NCBI GenBank assembly: GCA_051886675.1
Contig: JBJEYH010000320.1
Location: 1-11,352, forward strand
From: UBA11524 sp051886675
GTDB taxonomy: Bacteria; Bacillota; Clostridia; Christensenellales; Aristaeellaceae
Direction of reading: 5' to 3'
Length of the DNA stretch: 11,352 nt
The notes beneath the pieces are model-generated. The model was not told the DNA's origin. It saw only the letters and a list, made by a program, of their open reading frames with translations, and ran no database searches. Positions 1 through 7,079 of this stretch are shown here, piece after piece. Numbering within the stretch: position 1 is the first letter of the stretch; the number at the start of each line of letters is the position of its first letter. Made by a program: the position numbers and the translations under genes.

Positions 1-479
1 GCGTTGAGCAGGCAGTACACGCCCAGGATCACCGCCAGGGACACCACGCCCTGCATGGGGCTGGTGAACAGCGCCACCGCGAACACCCCGTGGATGAGGG
101 CGATCATCCCGTGCAGGAGCACGCCCCGCTGGCGGTCGTGGCGCAGCTGAATGGCGTAGACCAGGCTGGACAGGGCGTTGATGGTCACCCACGCGCCGAA
201 CAGGTACGCCACCGACGCGCCCACCAACTGCGGCAGGCAGGTGATCACGCAGGCCAGCGCCGCCATCAGCCCCGCCTGGCCCAGGGCGGCCCTGTGGCCC
301 TTGCGGTCGGCCAGGAAGGAGATCAGCGAGGCAGCCGCGCTGACCCACAGGAAGACCTTCAGCAGCGTGACCGCCAGACGCAGCGTCGTCACCGGGCGGC
401 AGAACAGCAGCACGCCCGCGGCGACCATGGCCAGGGCCTGCAGAAGCAGCGACAGGGGCGTATAGGCCTTTTTCAGCAT
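1..479 (-). CDS. DUF308/HdeD-like multi-pass membrane protein (partial, C-terminus beyond left edge)
   Basis: An open frame on the minus strand starts with ATG at 479 and runs off the window, giving about 159 residues with no stop. The product is strongly hydrophobic, with a short basic start (MLKK) and about five or six membrane segments (roughly residues 9-27, 35-57, 67-84, 87-110, 120-139 and 144 onward). It contains three similar units of the form 'helix, short turn with P, helix' (around residues 22-52, 77-107 and 131-159). That layout resembles the short-repeat DUF308/HdeD membrane proteins, whose role is mostly unknown (HdeD is linked to acid resistance in E. coli). A GGAAGGAGG ribosome binding site lies at 489-497. 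The start overlaps the stop of the UPF0178 gene (473-475), so translation is probably coupled and this is the third gene of the leftward operon. The family assignment rests on pattern only and is uncertain; that this is a real membrane protein gene is well supported. Confidence 0.7.
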   Translation of the reverse strand, partial: MLKKAYTPLSLLLQALAMVAAGVLLFCRPVTTLRLAVTLLKVFLWVSAAASLISFLADRKGHRAALGQAGLMAALACVITCLPQLVGASVAYLFGAWVTINALSSLVYAIQLRHDRQRGVLLHGMIALIHGVFAVALFTSPMQGVVSLAVILGVYCLLN

Positions 480-943
480 GAGGGCTTGCCTCCTTCCGCA
501 GCCAGCGCCTCCCGCGCCAGCTGGTCAAAGCTCAGGGCGAAGCGGCGGTCGTCCTCAGGGGTGCGGGGCGCCGGGCCCTTCAGGTGATGCCTGCCGGCGC
601 GGCGGGCCTTGCGGGCCAGATGGCGCTCCATGAGCAGGCGGTCAATGTTGTCGTTGGTGTAGCGCATGCCGCTCTGATGAATGGCATACGCGCCCTTGCC
701 CAGGGCCAGCGCGGCCACGCCGTAATCCTGGGTGACCACGATATCGCCCCGGCGGCACAGGTTGATCAGCTGAAGATCCACCGCGTCCGGCCCCGCGCCG
801 ATGACCATCACCCGGCTGATGGCGGAGGTCAGCACATGATTGGTGTCGCACAGAAGCGTCACGGGGATATGATGGGCCGCGGCGATGTCCTCCACCAGGC
901 GCACCACGGGGCAGGCGTCCGCGTCCACGAGAATCTGCGGCAT
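473..943 (-). CDS. UPF0178 (YaiI/YqxD, DUF188) family protein, PIN-like fold
   Basis: The protein has 156 residues, close to the usual length of the family. Its diagnostic motifs are visible: VDADACP (residues 6-12), GAGPDAVD (49-56), GDIVVTQDYGVA (66-77) and KGPAPRTPEDDRRF (122-135). The conserved aspartates (D7, D9, D54, D73) would form an acidic cluster like that of PIN-like nucleases. A nuclease role is inferred from the fold; no function is established for the family. It is probably cytoplasmic, with no signal peptide or membrane segment. GGAGG lies seven bases before the ATG at 943. The gene starts 12 bases after the deformylase stop, and its own stop overlaps the next start, so it sits in the middle of a leftward three-gene operon. 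The last ten residues are poorly conserved in character. Confidence 0.92.
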   Translation of the reverse strand: MPQILVDADACPVVRLVEDIAAAHHIPVTLLCDTNHVLTSAISRVMVIGAGPDAVDLQLINLCRRGDIVVTQDYGVAALALGKGAYAIHQSGMRYTNDNIDRLLMERHLARKARRAGRHHLKGPAPRTPEDDRRFALSFDQLAREALAAEGGKPSC

Positions 944-955
944 GGGGTACCTCCG

Positions 956-1366
956 TCAGATCAGTATGCCGTTGCAGTGATCGATTTCATGCTGGATGAT
1001 CTGGGCGATCCAGCCGGTATACACCTGCCGGCGGGGGCGGAAGTCCGCGTCCTGGAAGCTGAGCTCGATCTCCTGATACCGGGTGGTCTTCCGCTTTCCG
1101 GGGAGGGACAGGCAGCCCTCCTCGGCCTCGTAGGGGCCGGAGGAACGCAGGATCACCGGGTTGACCATGGCCACGTTCACCGGCCCCATGCTCACCGCGA
1201 TGATCCGCTTGCGCACGCCGATCATGTTGGCGGCCATGCCCACGCATTCCGCCTGATGGGCGCGCAGGGTGTCCAGCAGATCGGTGATCACCGCCCGGTC
1301 CGCCGGGGCGGCGCCGTCCGAGGGACGGGAGAGAAACAGCGGATCCCGCATGATGGGACGAACCAT
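956..1366 (-). CDS. def: Peptide deformylase, short clostridial type with altered motif I
   Basis: Peptide deformylase removes the formyl group from the N-terminal methionine of new proteins, using a metal-bound water. This 136-residue protein shows motif II EGCLS (residues 83-87, metal ligand C85) and motif III QHEIDH (125-130, ligands H126 and H130, catalytic E127). Motif I reads GMAANMIG (43-50). Where canonical enzymes have GxGxAAxQ, the catalytic glutamine position is methionine (M48). From memory, a group of short Firmicutes deformylases shares this form. The protein ends six residues after the HExxH motif and lacks the C-terminal extension of longer enzymes. The start at 1366 was chosen because AAGGAG lies ten bases upstream and MVRPI fits the family start; longer in-frame starts extend into or beyond the promoter. 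It is the first gene of the leftward operon. Fold and family are clear; the deformylase activity is likely but not certain. Confidence 0.9.
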   Translation of the reverse strand: MVRPIMRDPLFLSRPSDGAAPADRAVITDLLDTLRAHQAECVGMAANMIGVRKRIIAVSMGPVNVAMVNPVILRSSGPYEAEEGCLSLPGKRKTTRYQEIELSFQDADFRPRRQVYTGWIAQIIQHEIDHCNGILI

Positions 1367-1400
1367 GATCGCATCGCTCCTTGCCATCGCTGATGCCCTG

Positions 1401-1429
1401 ATGATAGCACACCCCCGACCCGATTGCAA
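1401..1429 (-). promoter_or_regulatory. Promoter of the def-UPF0178-DUF308 operon
   Basis: Read on the minus strand, TTGCAA (1424-1429) is followed by a 17-base spacer and TATCAT (1401-1406). TGC precedes the -10 box, making it an extended -10. Transcription would start near 1394, about 28 bases before the deformylase ATG. The hexamers and spacing are seen directly; activity is inferred. Confidence 0.65.
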
Positions 1430-1470
1430 CCGCGCGGCAGGGCATGGGAGAGGCTTTCTTTGCAAAGCTG

Positions 1471-1499
1471 TTCCCTTTTTCGATGAATTGTGCTATACT
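1471..1499 (+). promoter_or_regulatory. Promoter of trkAH (extended -10)
   Basis: TATACT (1494-1499) is directly preceded by TGC, an extended -10 element. At 17 bases upstream the -35 position holds only TTCCCT (1471-1476), a weak match. Transcription would start near 1506, leaving a leader of about 63 bases with a small hairpin (TCCGC 1524-1528 with GCGGA 1536-1540). Confidence 0.55.
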
Positions 1500-1568
1500 G
1501 AACCTCGTGCATTGGAAAGCGTATCCGCAGGGTGCGCGGACGAAGCCAAGTTTTCGGAGGATTGCTTC

Positions 1569-2933
1569 ATGCGTATTGTGGTGGTGGGCGACGGCAAGGT
1601 GGGACACACCCTGGCCGAGCATCTGACCCGTGAAGGTCATGACATTACCATGGTGGATCAGAACGAAGAGGTTCTGCAGAAGTGTGAGGATACCCTGGAC
1701 GTGATGTGCATCCGGGGCAACGGCGCCAACGCCAGGACGCTGATGGACGCGGGCGTGGACAAGGCGGATATTATCATCGCCGCCACCGCCTCGGACGAGA
1801 TCAACATGCTCTGCTGTCTGGTGGCCAAGCGGCTGGGGGCCAAGTATTCCATCGCCCGCATCCGCGACCCCGAGTACAACGAGAGCCTGAACCTGCTGCA
1901 GCGGGAGATCGGCCTGGACATGGCCATCAATCCCGAGCGGGCCACGGCGCTGGAAATCAGCCATCTGCTGCGCTTCCCCTTCGCCAGCAACATTGAGTCC
2001 TTCGCCAAGGGCCAGGTGGAAATGGTGGAGTTCCGCGTGCAGCAGCAGGACGTGATCGTCGGCTGGCCGCTCAAGAGCCTGTCCGCCCGGCAGCCCATGA
2101 TGCCCAAGGTGCTCTACGCCGCCGTGGAGCGGAACGGCCGGGTGATCATCCCCAACGGTGATTTCGTCATCGAGGTGGGGGACAAGGTGCACGTGGTGGC
2201 GGACATGATGACCATCACGGATTATTTCCGCTTCCTGGGCAAGAACGCCCGCCGCACCCGCAACGTGATGCTGCTGGGCGGGGGCCGCATCAGCTACTAT
2301 CTGGCGAAGACGCTGGTGCCCATGGGCATCCATGTGAAGATGATCGAGATCAACCCGCACAAGGCCGCCCGGCTGAGCGAGATGCTGCCCCATGTGGACG
2401 TGATCCACGGCGACGGCACGGATCAGGAGCTGCTGGAGCAGGAGGGCCTGGGGGATATGGACGCCTTCGTGGCCCTGTGCGACCGGGACGAGGAAAACCT
2501 GATGACCGGCCTGTTCGCTTCCCGCCAGGGGGTGGGCAAGGTCATCGTCAAGAACAACCGGGTGTCCTACGCGGGGATCCTCAGCACCATGGGGCTGGAC
2601 AGCGTGGTCAGCCCCAAGGACATCACCTGCAACAACATTCTGCGCTACGTCCGCGCCCGGGCCAACCGCACCGGCACCGGCGTGGAGAAGCTCTACCGCC
2701 TGGTGGACGGCAAGGCCGAGGCCCTGGAGTTCGTGGCCAGGAAGGGCGAGCCGTACATCCGCGTGGCGCTGAAGGATCTCTCCGTGCGCAAGGGCACCCT
2801 GGTGGCGGTGATTGTGCGCAAGGGCAAGGTGATCGTCCCCTTCGGCAACGACTACATTGAGGATGGGGATCATGTGATCATTCTGGCCTGCGAGAGCGGC
2901 ATTTCCGATCTGAACGAGGTTATCCGGCGATGA
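1569..2933 (+). CDS. trkA: Trk potassium uptake regulatory subunit TrkA
   Basis: TrkA is the cytoplasmic nucleotide-binding ring that gates the TrkH channel. The 454-residue protein has the standard double layout. The first RCK/TrkA-N domain has GDGKVG (7-12), an acidic D30 at the end of the second strand and RGNGAN (49-54). The first TrkA-C domain follows (about 145-215). The second Rossmann domain has GGGRIS (237-242), E260 and GDGTD (281-285). The second TrkA-C domain is at about 370-440. Length and order match full-size TrkA. The ATG at 1569 is chosen because CGGAGG lies at 1555-1560, eight bases upstream, and MRIVVVGDG is the classical start; the reading frame stays open further upstream but that part overlaps the promoter and the divergent gene. 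The stop overlaps the trkH start (ATGA), so the two are probably coupled. Confidence 0.97.
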   Translation: MRIVVVGDGKVGHTLAEHLTREGHDITMVDQNEEVLQKCEDTLDVMCIRGNGANARTLMDAGVDKADIIIAATASDEINMLCCLVAKRLGAKYSIARIRDPEYNESLNLLQREIGLDMAINPERATALEISHLLRFPFASNIESFAKGQVEMVEFRVQQQDVIVGWPLKSLSARQPMMPKVLYAAVERNGRVIIPNGDFVIEVGDKVHVVADMMTITDYFRFLGKNARRTRNVMLLGGGRISYYLAKTLVPMGIHVKMIEINPHKAARLSEMLPHVDVIHGDGTDQELLEQEGLGDMDAFVALCDRDEENLMTGLFASRQGVGKVIVKNNRVSYAGILSTMGLDSVVSPKDITCNNILRYVRARANRTGTGVEKLYRLVDGKAEALEFVARKGEPYIRVALKDLSVRKGTLVAVIVRKGKVIVPFGNDYIEDGDHVIILACESGISDLNEVIRR

Positions 2934-4378
2934 ACAGACGGCTTGTGATCAACCTGCTGGGCGCGATTCTGCTGATCGAGGCGGCGGCCATGCTGCCGGC
3001 CCTCCTGATCGCCCTGGGCTACGGGGACGGCGACGCCTCCGCGCTTGTCAAGAGCATGGCGCTGCTGCTGGCGGTGGGACTGCCCATGCGCCTCCTGTCC
3101 AGGCCGGAGAAGCATGACCTGCGCGCGCGGGAGGGCTTCCTGTGCGTGGCGCTGGCGTGGGTGCTGCTGTCGGCCTTCGGCGCGCTGCCCTTCGTGTTCA
3201 GCGGCGTGATTCCCAACTATATCGACGCCTGCTTCGAGGCGGTGAGCGGCTTCACCACCACCGGCGCCACCAAGCTGACCGATTTCGAGGGCCTGCCCCG
3301 GGGCGTGATGTTCTGGCGGAGCTTCACCCACTGGATCGGCGGCATGGGCGTGCTGGTGCTGACATTGGCGCTGCTGCCGCAGATGTCCGGGCGCACCTCC
3401 CATCTGGTGCGCGCCGAGAGCCCCGGCCCCACCCTGAGCAAGATCGTCCCCAAGATGGGCGACACGGCGAAGATCCTGTACATCATGTACTTCGTGCTGA
3501 CGATGGCGGAATTCGCGGCGCTGATGCTCTGCGGCATGAACGCCTACGACGCGGCCATCCACGCCATGGGCACGGCGGGCACCGGCGGCTTCAGCAACTA
3601 CGGGGCCAGCGTGGGCGCCTTTGACAGCGCCGCGGTGGACGGGGTGGTCACGGTGTTCATGCTGCTCTTCGGCATCAACTTCGCCCTGTTCTACCGGCTG
3701 CTGACCGGGGGCTGGCGGGACGTGGCGCGCTGCGAGGAGCTGCGGTGGTACCTGAGCATCTTTGTGGTATCGACGGTGTTCATCACCTGCCAGCTGCTGC
3801 CCCGCTACGGCGGCAACGCCCTGACCTCCCTGCGCTTCGCGTCCTTTCAGGTGGCGAGCATCATGTCCACCACGGGCTTTGTCACGGCGGATTTCAACCT
3901 GTGGCCCGTGGCGACGCGGATGCTCATCCTGCTGCTGATGTTCATCGGCTCCTGCGCGGGCTCCACCGCCGGCGGCATGAAGGTGTGCCGCATCGGCATG
4001 CTGGTCAAGCAGGGCCTCAGGGATGTGCGGCATGTGTTCCAGCCCCGGAAGGTGACGGTGGTGCGCTTCGAGGGCAAGGGCGTGGACGAGATGATCCTCA
4101 AGCAGATCGCGGTGTTCGCCTTTGTGTATGTGGCGCTGGTGCTGCTGGGCGGATTCCTGGTATCGCTGGAGGGCCTGTACGACGTGGAAACCAACCTGAC
4201 CGCCGCCCTGACCTGCGTGAGCAACGTGGGTCCCGGCCTTGGCAGCGTGGGCCCGGTGGAGAACTTTGCGGGCTACGGGCCCTTCGCCACGATCATCCTC
4301 AGCCTGCTGATGCTGGCGGGCCGTCTGGAGCTGTTCCCCATTCTGGCGCTGTTCCACCCGGCCATGTGGAAAAAGTGA
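2930..4378 (+). CDS. trkH: Trk potassium uptake membrane subunit TrkH
   Basis: This is the membrane pore of the Trk potassium transporter, 482 residues, the usual size. Four pore-loop repeats with the selectivity-filter glycines can be seen: SGFTTTGA (106-113), GTGGFSNYG (217-225), STTGFVTAD (313-321) and SNVGPGLG (431-438). Between the third and fourth repeats is GSCAGSTAGGMK (340-351), a hallmark TrkH segment within the membrane. GRLE (464-467) near the end is also typical. About ten hydrophobic helices flank the loops. The ATG overlaps the trkA stop by four bases, and the same promoter must serve both genes. A hairpin terminator follows eight bases after the stop. No key residue is missing. 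The coupled TrkA suggests nucleotide-controlled potassium uptake. Confidence 0.97.
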   Translation: MNRRLVINLLGAILLIEAAAMLPALLIALGYGDGDASALVKSMALLLAVGLPMRLLSRPEKHDLRAREGFLCVALAWVLLSAFGALPFVFSGVIPNYIDACFEAVSGFTTTGATKLTDFEGLPRGVMFWRSFTHWIGGMGVLVLTLALLPQMSGRTSHLVRAESPGPTLSKIVPKMGDTAKILYIMYFVLTMAEFAALMLCGMNAYDAAIHAMGTAGTGGFSNYGASVGAFDSAAVDGVVTVFMLLFGINFALFYRLLTGGWRDVARCEELRWYLSIFVVSTVFITCQLLPRYGGNALTSLRFASFQVASIMSTTGFVTADFNLWPVATRMLILLLMFIGSCAGSTAGGMKVCRIGMLVKQGLRDVRHVFQPRKVTVVRFEGKGVDEMILKQIAVFAFVYVALVLLGGFLVSLEGLYDVETNLTAALTCVSNVGPGLGSVGPVENFAGYGPFATIILSLLMLAGRLELFPILALFHPAMWKK

Positions 4379-4385
4379 ATACGGC

Positions 4386-4425
4386 AAGGAGCCTGTCCGG
4401 CGGATGCGCGGGGCAGGCTCCTTTT
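4386..4425 (+). terminator. Rho-independent terminator of trkAH
   Basis: A perfect 10-bp stem, AAGGAGCCTG (4386-4395) with CAGGCTCCTT (4414-4423), encloses an 18-base G+C-rich loop and leads into TTTT (4422-4425). It begins eight bases after the trkH stop codon. Confidence 0.85.
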
Positions 4426-4436
4426 CGCATGGGCGC

Positions 4437-4465
4437 AAAAGCGGCGGCGCAGGGAATGCGCCGCC
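4437..4465 (-). terminator. Rho-independent terminator of the leftward sugar-transport operon
   Basis: On the minus strand a 9-bp stem (4465-4457 with 4451-4443, GGCGGCGCA paired with TGCGCCGCC) has a five-base loop and is followed by GC and then TTTT (4440-4437). It lies about 70 bases after the binding-protein stop and faces the trkAH terminator, which is the expected arrangement between convergent operons. Confidence 0.75.
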
Positions 4466-4480
4466 CGGGATGACGTCCGC

Positions 4481-4516
4481 GGGGAGAAGCGGTCAAAGGG
4501 GTGCGGGCTTCTCCCC
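4481..4516. repeat. Hairpin between the binding-protein gene and its terminator
   Basis: GGGGAGAAGC (4481-4490) and GCTTCTCCCC (4507-4516) form a perfect 10-bp inverted repeat with a 16-base loop. There is no T run on either side, so it is not a simple terminator. In the leftward transcript it would form a 3' stem-loop about 20 bases after the stop codon at 4536-4538, where it could protect the mRNA end. Confidence 0.6.
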
Positions 4517-4535
4517 GGGGAGGATGCTGCGGGAT

Positions 4536-6041
4536 TTACTCGGCCAGGTAGGCAGCCAGCTGGGCGTTGGCCTCGCTGAGGTAGGTCTCCATGCCGGCGG
4601 CGTCCAGCGCGGCCAGGAAGGCGGGCAGCTCCGTGGCGGGATCCACCGCGCCGGCGTCCAGCGCCAGGGCGTACTGGGCGGCCACGTTGCCCAGAGCGGC
4701 CATCTCATTGGCCACGGAGGTGTTGTCGAACACGAAGCCCAGGGACGGGATGGCCTTGGCCTGCTGATAGTACGCCACGAAGGACTGGCGGAAGCCCGCG
4801 CCCTCCACGGCGGTGTCAGGCAGGATGGTCACGTTGCCCATGCCGTTGGTCCAGGGGGTGTAGGTGTCGCGGGCTTCCTTGTTGAAGACGATCAGCCCGT
4901 TCTCATCGCGGGTGTAGTGGATGCCCTCCACGCCGTAGTTCATCAGGGTCATCAGGTAGGGATCGCTGTTGAGCAGGGCCAGGAACTTGAAGGACTCCAC
5001 CGGATGTTCGGAGGCGGAGGAGATAGCCATCATCGCGCCCTGGGAGGCGGTGGTGTCCACATAGGGCTCGGTGCAGGGGACCATGGCCACTTCGATGCCG
5101 CGCTCCTCGGAATAGGTCAGCTCGCAGCCCAGGGCGTAGGACTGGGTGCCCACCAGGTAGGAGGCAGTCTTCTGGGTGTTGGTGCGGGTATCGTTGGAGG
5201 TTTCGGCCACGGCCACGGCGGGATCGATGTAGCCGGCCTCGTAGTACTCATGCACCTTCTCCACGAAGGCCTGATACTCGGGGGTGGCGAACTTGTTCAG
5301 CAGCAGGTTGCCGTAGGCGCCCTCGGCGGAAACGTCGTCGGGGTTCAGGTACAGGCTCAGCAGGTTGGTGGAGCCCGCGTCGCCGGCCACGATGATGGAA
5401 TTGGTCACCATGCGCTCCAGCACCATGGGCTCAATCAGGAAGGGATAGAAGCTGTCGCCCTTGACCTCCTTGGCCCTGGCGAAGAGCTCGCCGAAGGAGA
5501 AGAAGTCCAGCGCCTTGAAGTCGTCCAGGGTGTAGCCCAGCTCGTTGAGCAGGGTGACGTTCACGTCCCAGCAGTTCTGGGTGGCGAAGTCCTTGTAGCC
5601 GTTGACGGCGTACACGCCCATGCCGTCCGCGCCCTCGATGGTGGCGGCCTGCATCAGCGCCTCGGGGATGGCGGCCACCAGATCCGCGCCATACTCGGCG
5701 ATCAGATCATCCAGCTTGAGGAAGTAGCCGTTCTTGGCGAAGGTGTTGTACTCGTCGGCACTCCAGGAGCATGTGAAGACCATGTCCACGCCGCTGTCGC
5801 CGGAAACCAGGGCGTTGGTGGCCTTGTCGTCGAAGTCGCCCCAGGTGCCCCAGATGACCTCCAGCCTCGCGCCGACCTTGTCGGCGATGTACTCGTTGAC
5901 CTTCTCCAGCACCGCGGAATCGTCGCTGACGTTGGAGCCGTGGAACATGATGGTGATGGTGGGCAGATCATCGGCGGAGGCGATGGACACAAGGGACATG
6001 AGCATCGTCACAGCCAGGATCAGGGACAGGAATCTCTTCAT
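4536..6041 (-). CDS. Extracellular sugar-binding protein, LplA/DUF3502 type, without lipobox
   Basis: This 501-residue protein is the substrate receptor of the carbohydrate ABC importer encoded just upstream. Residues 1-23 are a signal peptide (MKRF, a hydrophobic core, then ASA before D24). The body shows solute-binding protein features such as GVDMVFT (84-90) and NYGVEGIHY (368-376, typical of LplA relatives). The C-terminal part, GFVFDNTSVANEMAAL (435-450), resembles the DUF3502 domain. No cysteine occurs before C91, so the usual lipoprotein anchor of Gram-positive binding proteins is absent. The product may be released, or held by other means. The substrate cannot be read from sequence; relatives bind complex oligosaccharides. 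AAGGAGG (6049-6055) sits seven bases before the ATG. It is the last gene of its operon, followed by hairpins. The general role is secure; substrate and anchoring are open. Confidence 0.93.
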   Translation of the reverse strand: MKRFLSLILAVTMLMSLVSIASADDLPTITIMFHGSNVSDDSAVLEKVNEYIADKVGARLEVIWGTWGDFDDKATNALVSGDSGVDMVFTCSWSADEYNTFAKNGYFLKLDDLIAEYGADLVAAIPEALMQAATIEGADGMGVYAVNGYKDFATQNCWDVNVTLLNELGYTLDDFKALDFFSFGELFARAKEVKGDSFYPFLIEPMVLERMVTNSIIVAGDAGSTNLLSLYLNPDDVSAEGAYGNLLLNKFATPEYQAFVEKVHEYYEAGYIDPAVAVAETSNDTRTNTQKTASYLVGTQSYALGCELTYSEERGIEVAMVPCTEPYVDTTASQGAMMAISSASEHPVESFKFLALLNSDPYLMTLMNYGVEGIHYTRDENGLIVFNKEARDTYTPWTNGMGNVTILPDTAVEGAGFRQSFVAYYQQAKAIPSLGFVFDNTSVANEMAALGNVAAQYALALDAGAVDPATELPAFLAALDAAGMETYLSEANAQLAAYLAE

Positions 6042-6066
6042 ACGGAAACCTCCTTTTTTCTATGCA

Positions 6067-6098
6067 AGCGGCCGATCCTTCCGGCATGCGGCCGTGCT
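6067..6098. repeat. Intergenic hairpin ahead of the binding-protein gene
   Basis: CGGCCG occurs at 6069-6074 and again at 6089-6094; being self-complementary, the copies can pair across a 14-base loop. In another register AGC (6067-6069) also pairs with GCT (6096-6098) across a two-base bulge. It lies between the LplC-type permease stop and the ribosome binding site of the binding-protein gene. It has no T run in the direction of transcription, so an attenuator is unlikely. A role in mRNA processing or stability is possible. Confidence 0.4.
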
Positions 6099-6112
6099 TA
6101 CCGGGTGGAATG

Positions 6113-7042
6113 TTACCCCTTCACCGAGCCGATGGTCAGACCGGCCACCACATACCGCTGGAAGAAGGGATACGCGCAGGCGATAGGCACCACGATGAAC
6201 ACCACCAGGGACATCTTCAGCGACTGGCTGGGGAGACTGCGCGCCGCCAGGGCCGCGTCTGCGCCCAGCTGCGAGGAGTTCTTCGCCAGGAAGTCGGCGC
6301 TGCGCTGCATGCGCATCAGCAGGTACTGCAGGGGCATGATGTCCATGTTCTTGTTCAGGTACAGCAGGGAGAGGAACCATTCGTTCCAGTAGGCCAGGGC
6401 GTTGAGCAGGGCGATGGTGGCGATGCCCGGCTTGACGATGGGCAGGACGATGCGGGTCAGGGTGGAGTATTCGCCGCTGCCGTCGATGGTGGCGGCCTCG
6501 ATGAGCTCCATGGGGACGGTGGTCTGGAAGAAGGTGCGCATGACGATGATGTTGAAGGGGCTGAAGAGCATGGGGACGATCAGCGCGGCGTAGTTGTCCG
6601 ACAGGCCCAGGACGCTCTTGCAGATGACGAAGGTAGGCACCAGGCCGCCGCCGAAGAGCATGGTGAAGAAGCTGAGGAAGTTGAAGAACCCCCGGAAGCG
6701 GAAATCCCTGCGGAAGAGGGGGTAGCTGTACAGAACGCACATGGCCACCGAGATGACCGTGCCCACGATGGTGATGAAGAAGGAGTTGAAGTAGCTGCGC
6801 CACAGGGCGTCGCCCAGGTCCAGCACATAGGTGTACGCCTGCACCGACCAGGCCAGGGGGGTGAAGGAGTAGCCGATCTGCCGGATGCTCTCCTCCGAGG
6901 AGAAGGAGATGATGACGACAAAGAGGAAGGGCAGGATGCAGCAGGCGGCGAAGACGCCCAGGATGATGTGGAACAGGGCCTCGACTCCGGGGCTGAAGCT
7001 GTTGAGGCGGGCGTGACGACGCCGCCGGACGGATGTGGTCAT
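6113..7042 (-). CDS. Carbohydrate ABC transporter permease, LplC/CUT1 type
   Basis: This is one half of the membrane channel of the sugar importer, 309 residues, near the family norm. It has a basic, hydrophilic N-terminus (SVRRRRHAR), then about six membrane helices (near residues 23-45, 84-108, 119-142, 150-170, 205-230 and 276-295). The cytoplasmic EAA loop that docks onto the ATPase is visible as ELIEAATIDGSGEYSTL, ending in LPIVKP (179-205). The C-terminus (FFQRYVVAGLTIGSVKG) is highly typical of CUT1 family C-type permeases. AGGAGG lies eight bases before the ATG at 7042. The gene follows the LplB-type permease after 37 bases and precedes the binding-protein gene after 71 bases. No ATPase gene is present, so a shared MsmX-like ATPase elsewhere probably powers the system. 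Confidence 0.95.
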   Translation of the reverse strand: MTTSVRRRRHARLNSFSPGVEALFHIILGVFAACCILPFLFVVIISFSSEESIRQIGYSFTPLAWSVQAYTYVLDLGDALWRSYFNSFFITIVGTVISVAMCVLYSYPLFRRDFRFRGFFNFLSFFTMLFGGGLVPTFVICKSVLGLSDNYAALIVPMLFSPFNIIVMRTFFQTTVPMELIEAATIDGSGEYSTLTRIVLPIVKPGIATIALLNALAYWNEWFLSLLYLNKNMDIMPLQYLLMRMQRSADFLAKNSSQLGADAALAARSLPSQSLKMSLVVFIVVPIACAYPFFQRYVVAGLTIGSVKG

Positions 7043-7079
7043 GGGGAATCCCTCCTGTATGATGACCGGGGGCTGCGCG

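Noticed and set aside
90..587. Plus-strand frame of 165 codons near the left edge
   Set aside because: Its product is Q/R/H-rich and it lies opposite a coupled membrane-protein gene with a good ribosome binding site.
987..2873. Long open frame on the minus strand opposite trkA and def (628 codons)
   Set aside because: It overlaps clear genes, its product is rich in H, Q, G and A without any domain, and it has no ribosome binding site. Long antisense frames are expected in G+C-rich coding DNA.
2870..4438. Long minus-strand frame opposite trkH (522 codons)
   Set aside because: Same composition artefact; TrkH on the other strand is certain.
4404..6392. Long plus-strand frame opposite the binding-protein gene (662 codons)
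   Set aside because: It crosses both terminators and an intergenic gap and has a glycine/histidine-rich, low-complexity product; the minus-strand gene has a signal peptide, ribosome binding site and family motifs.
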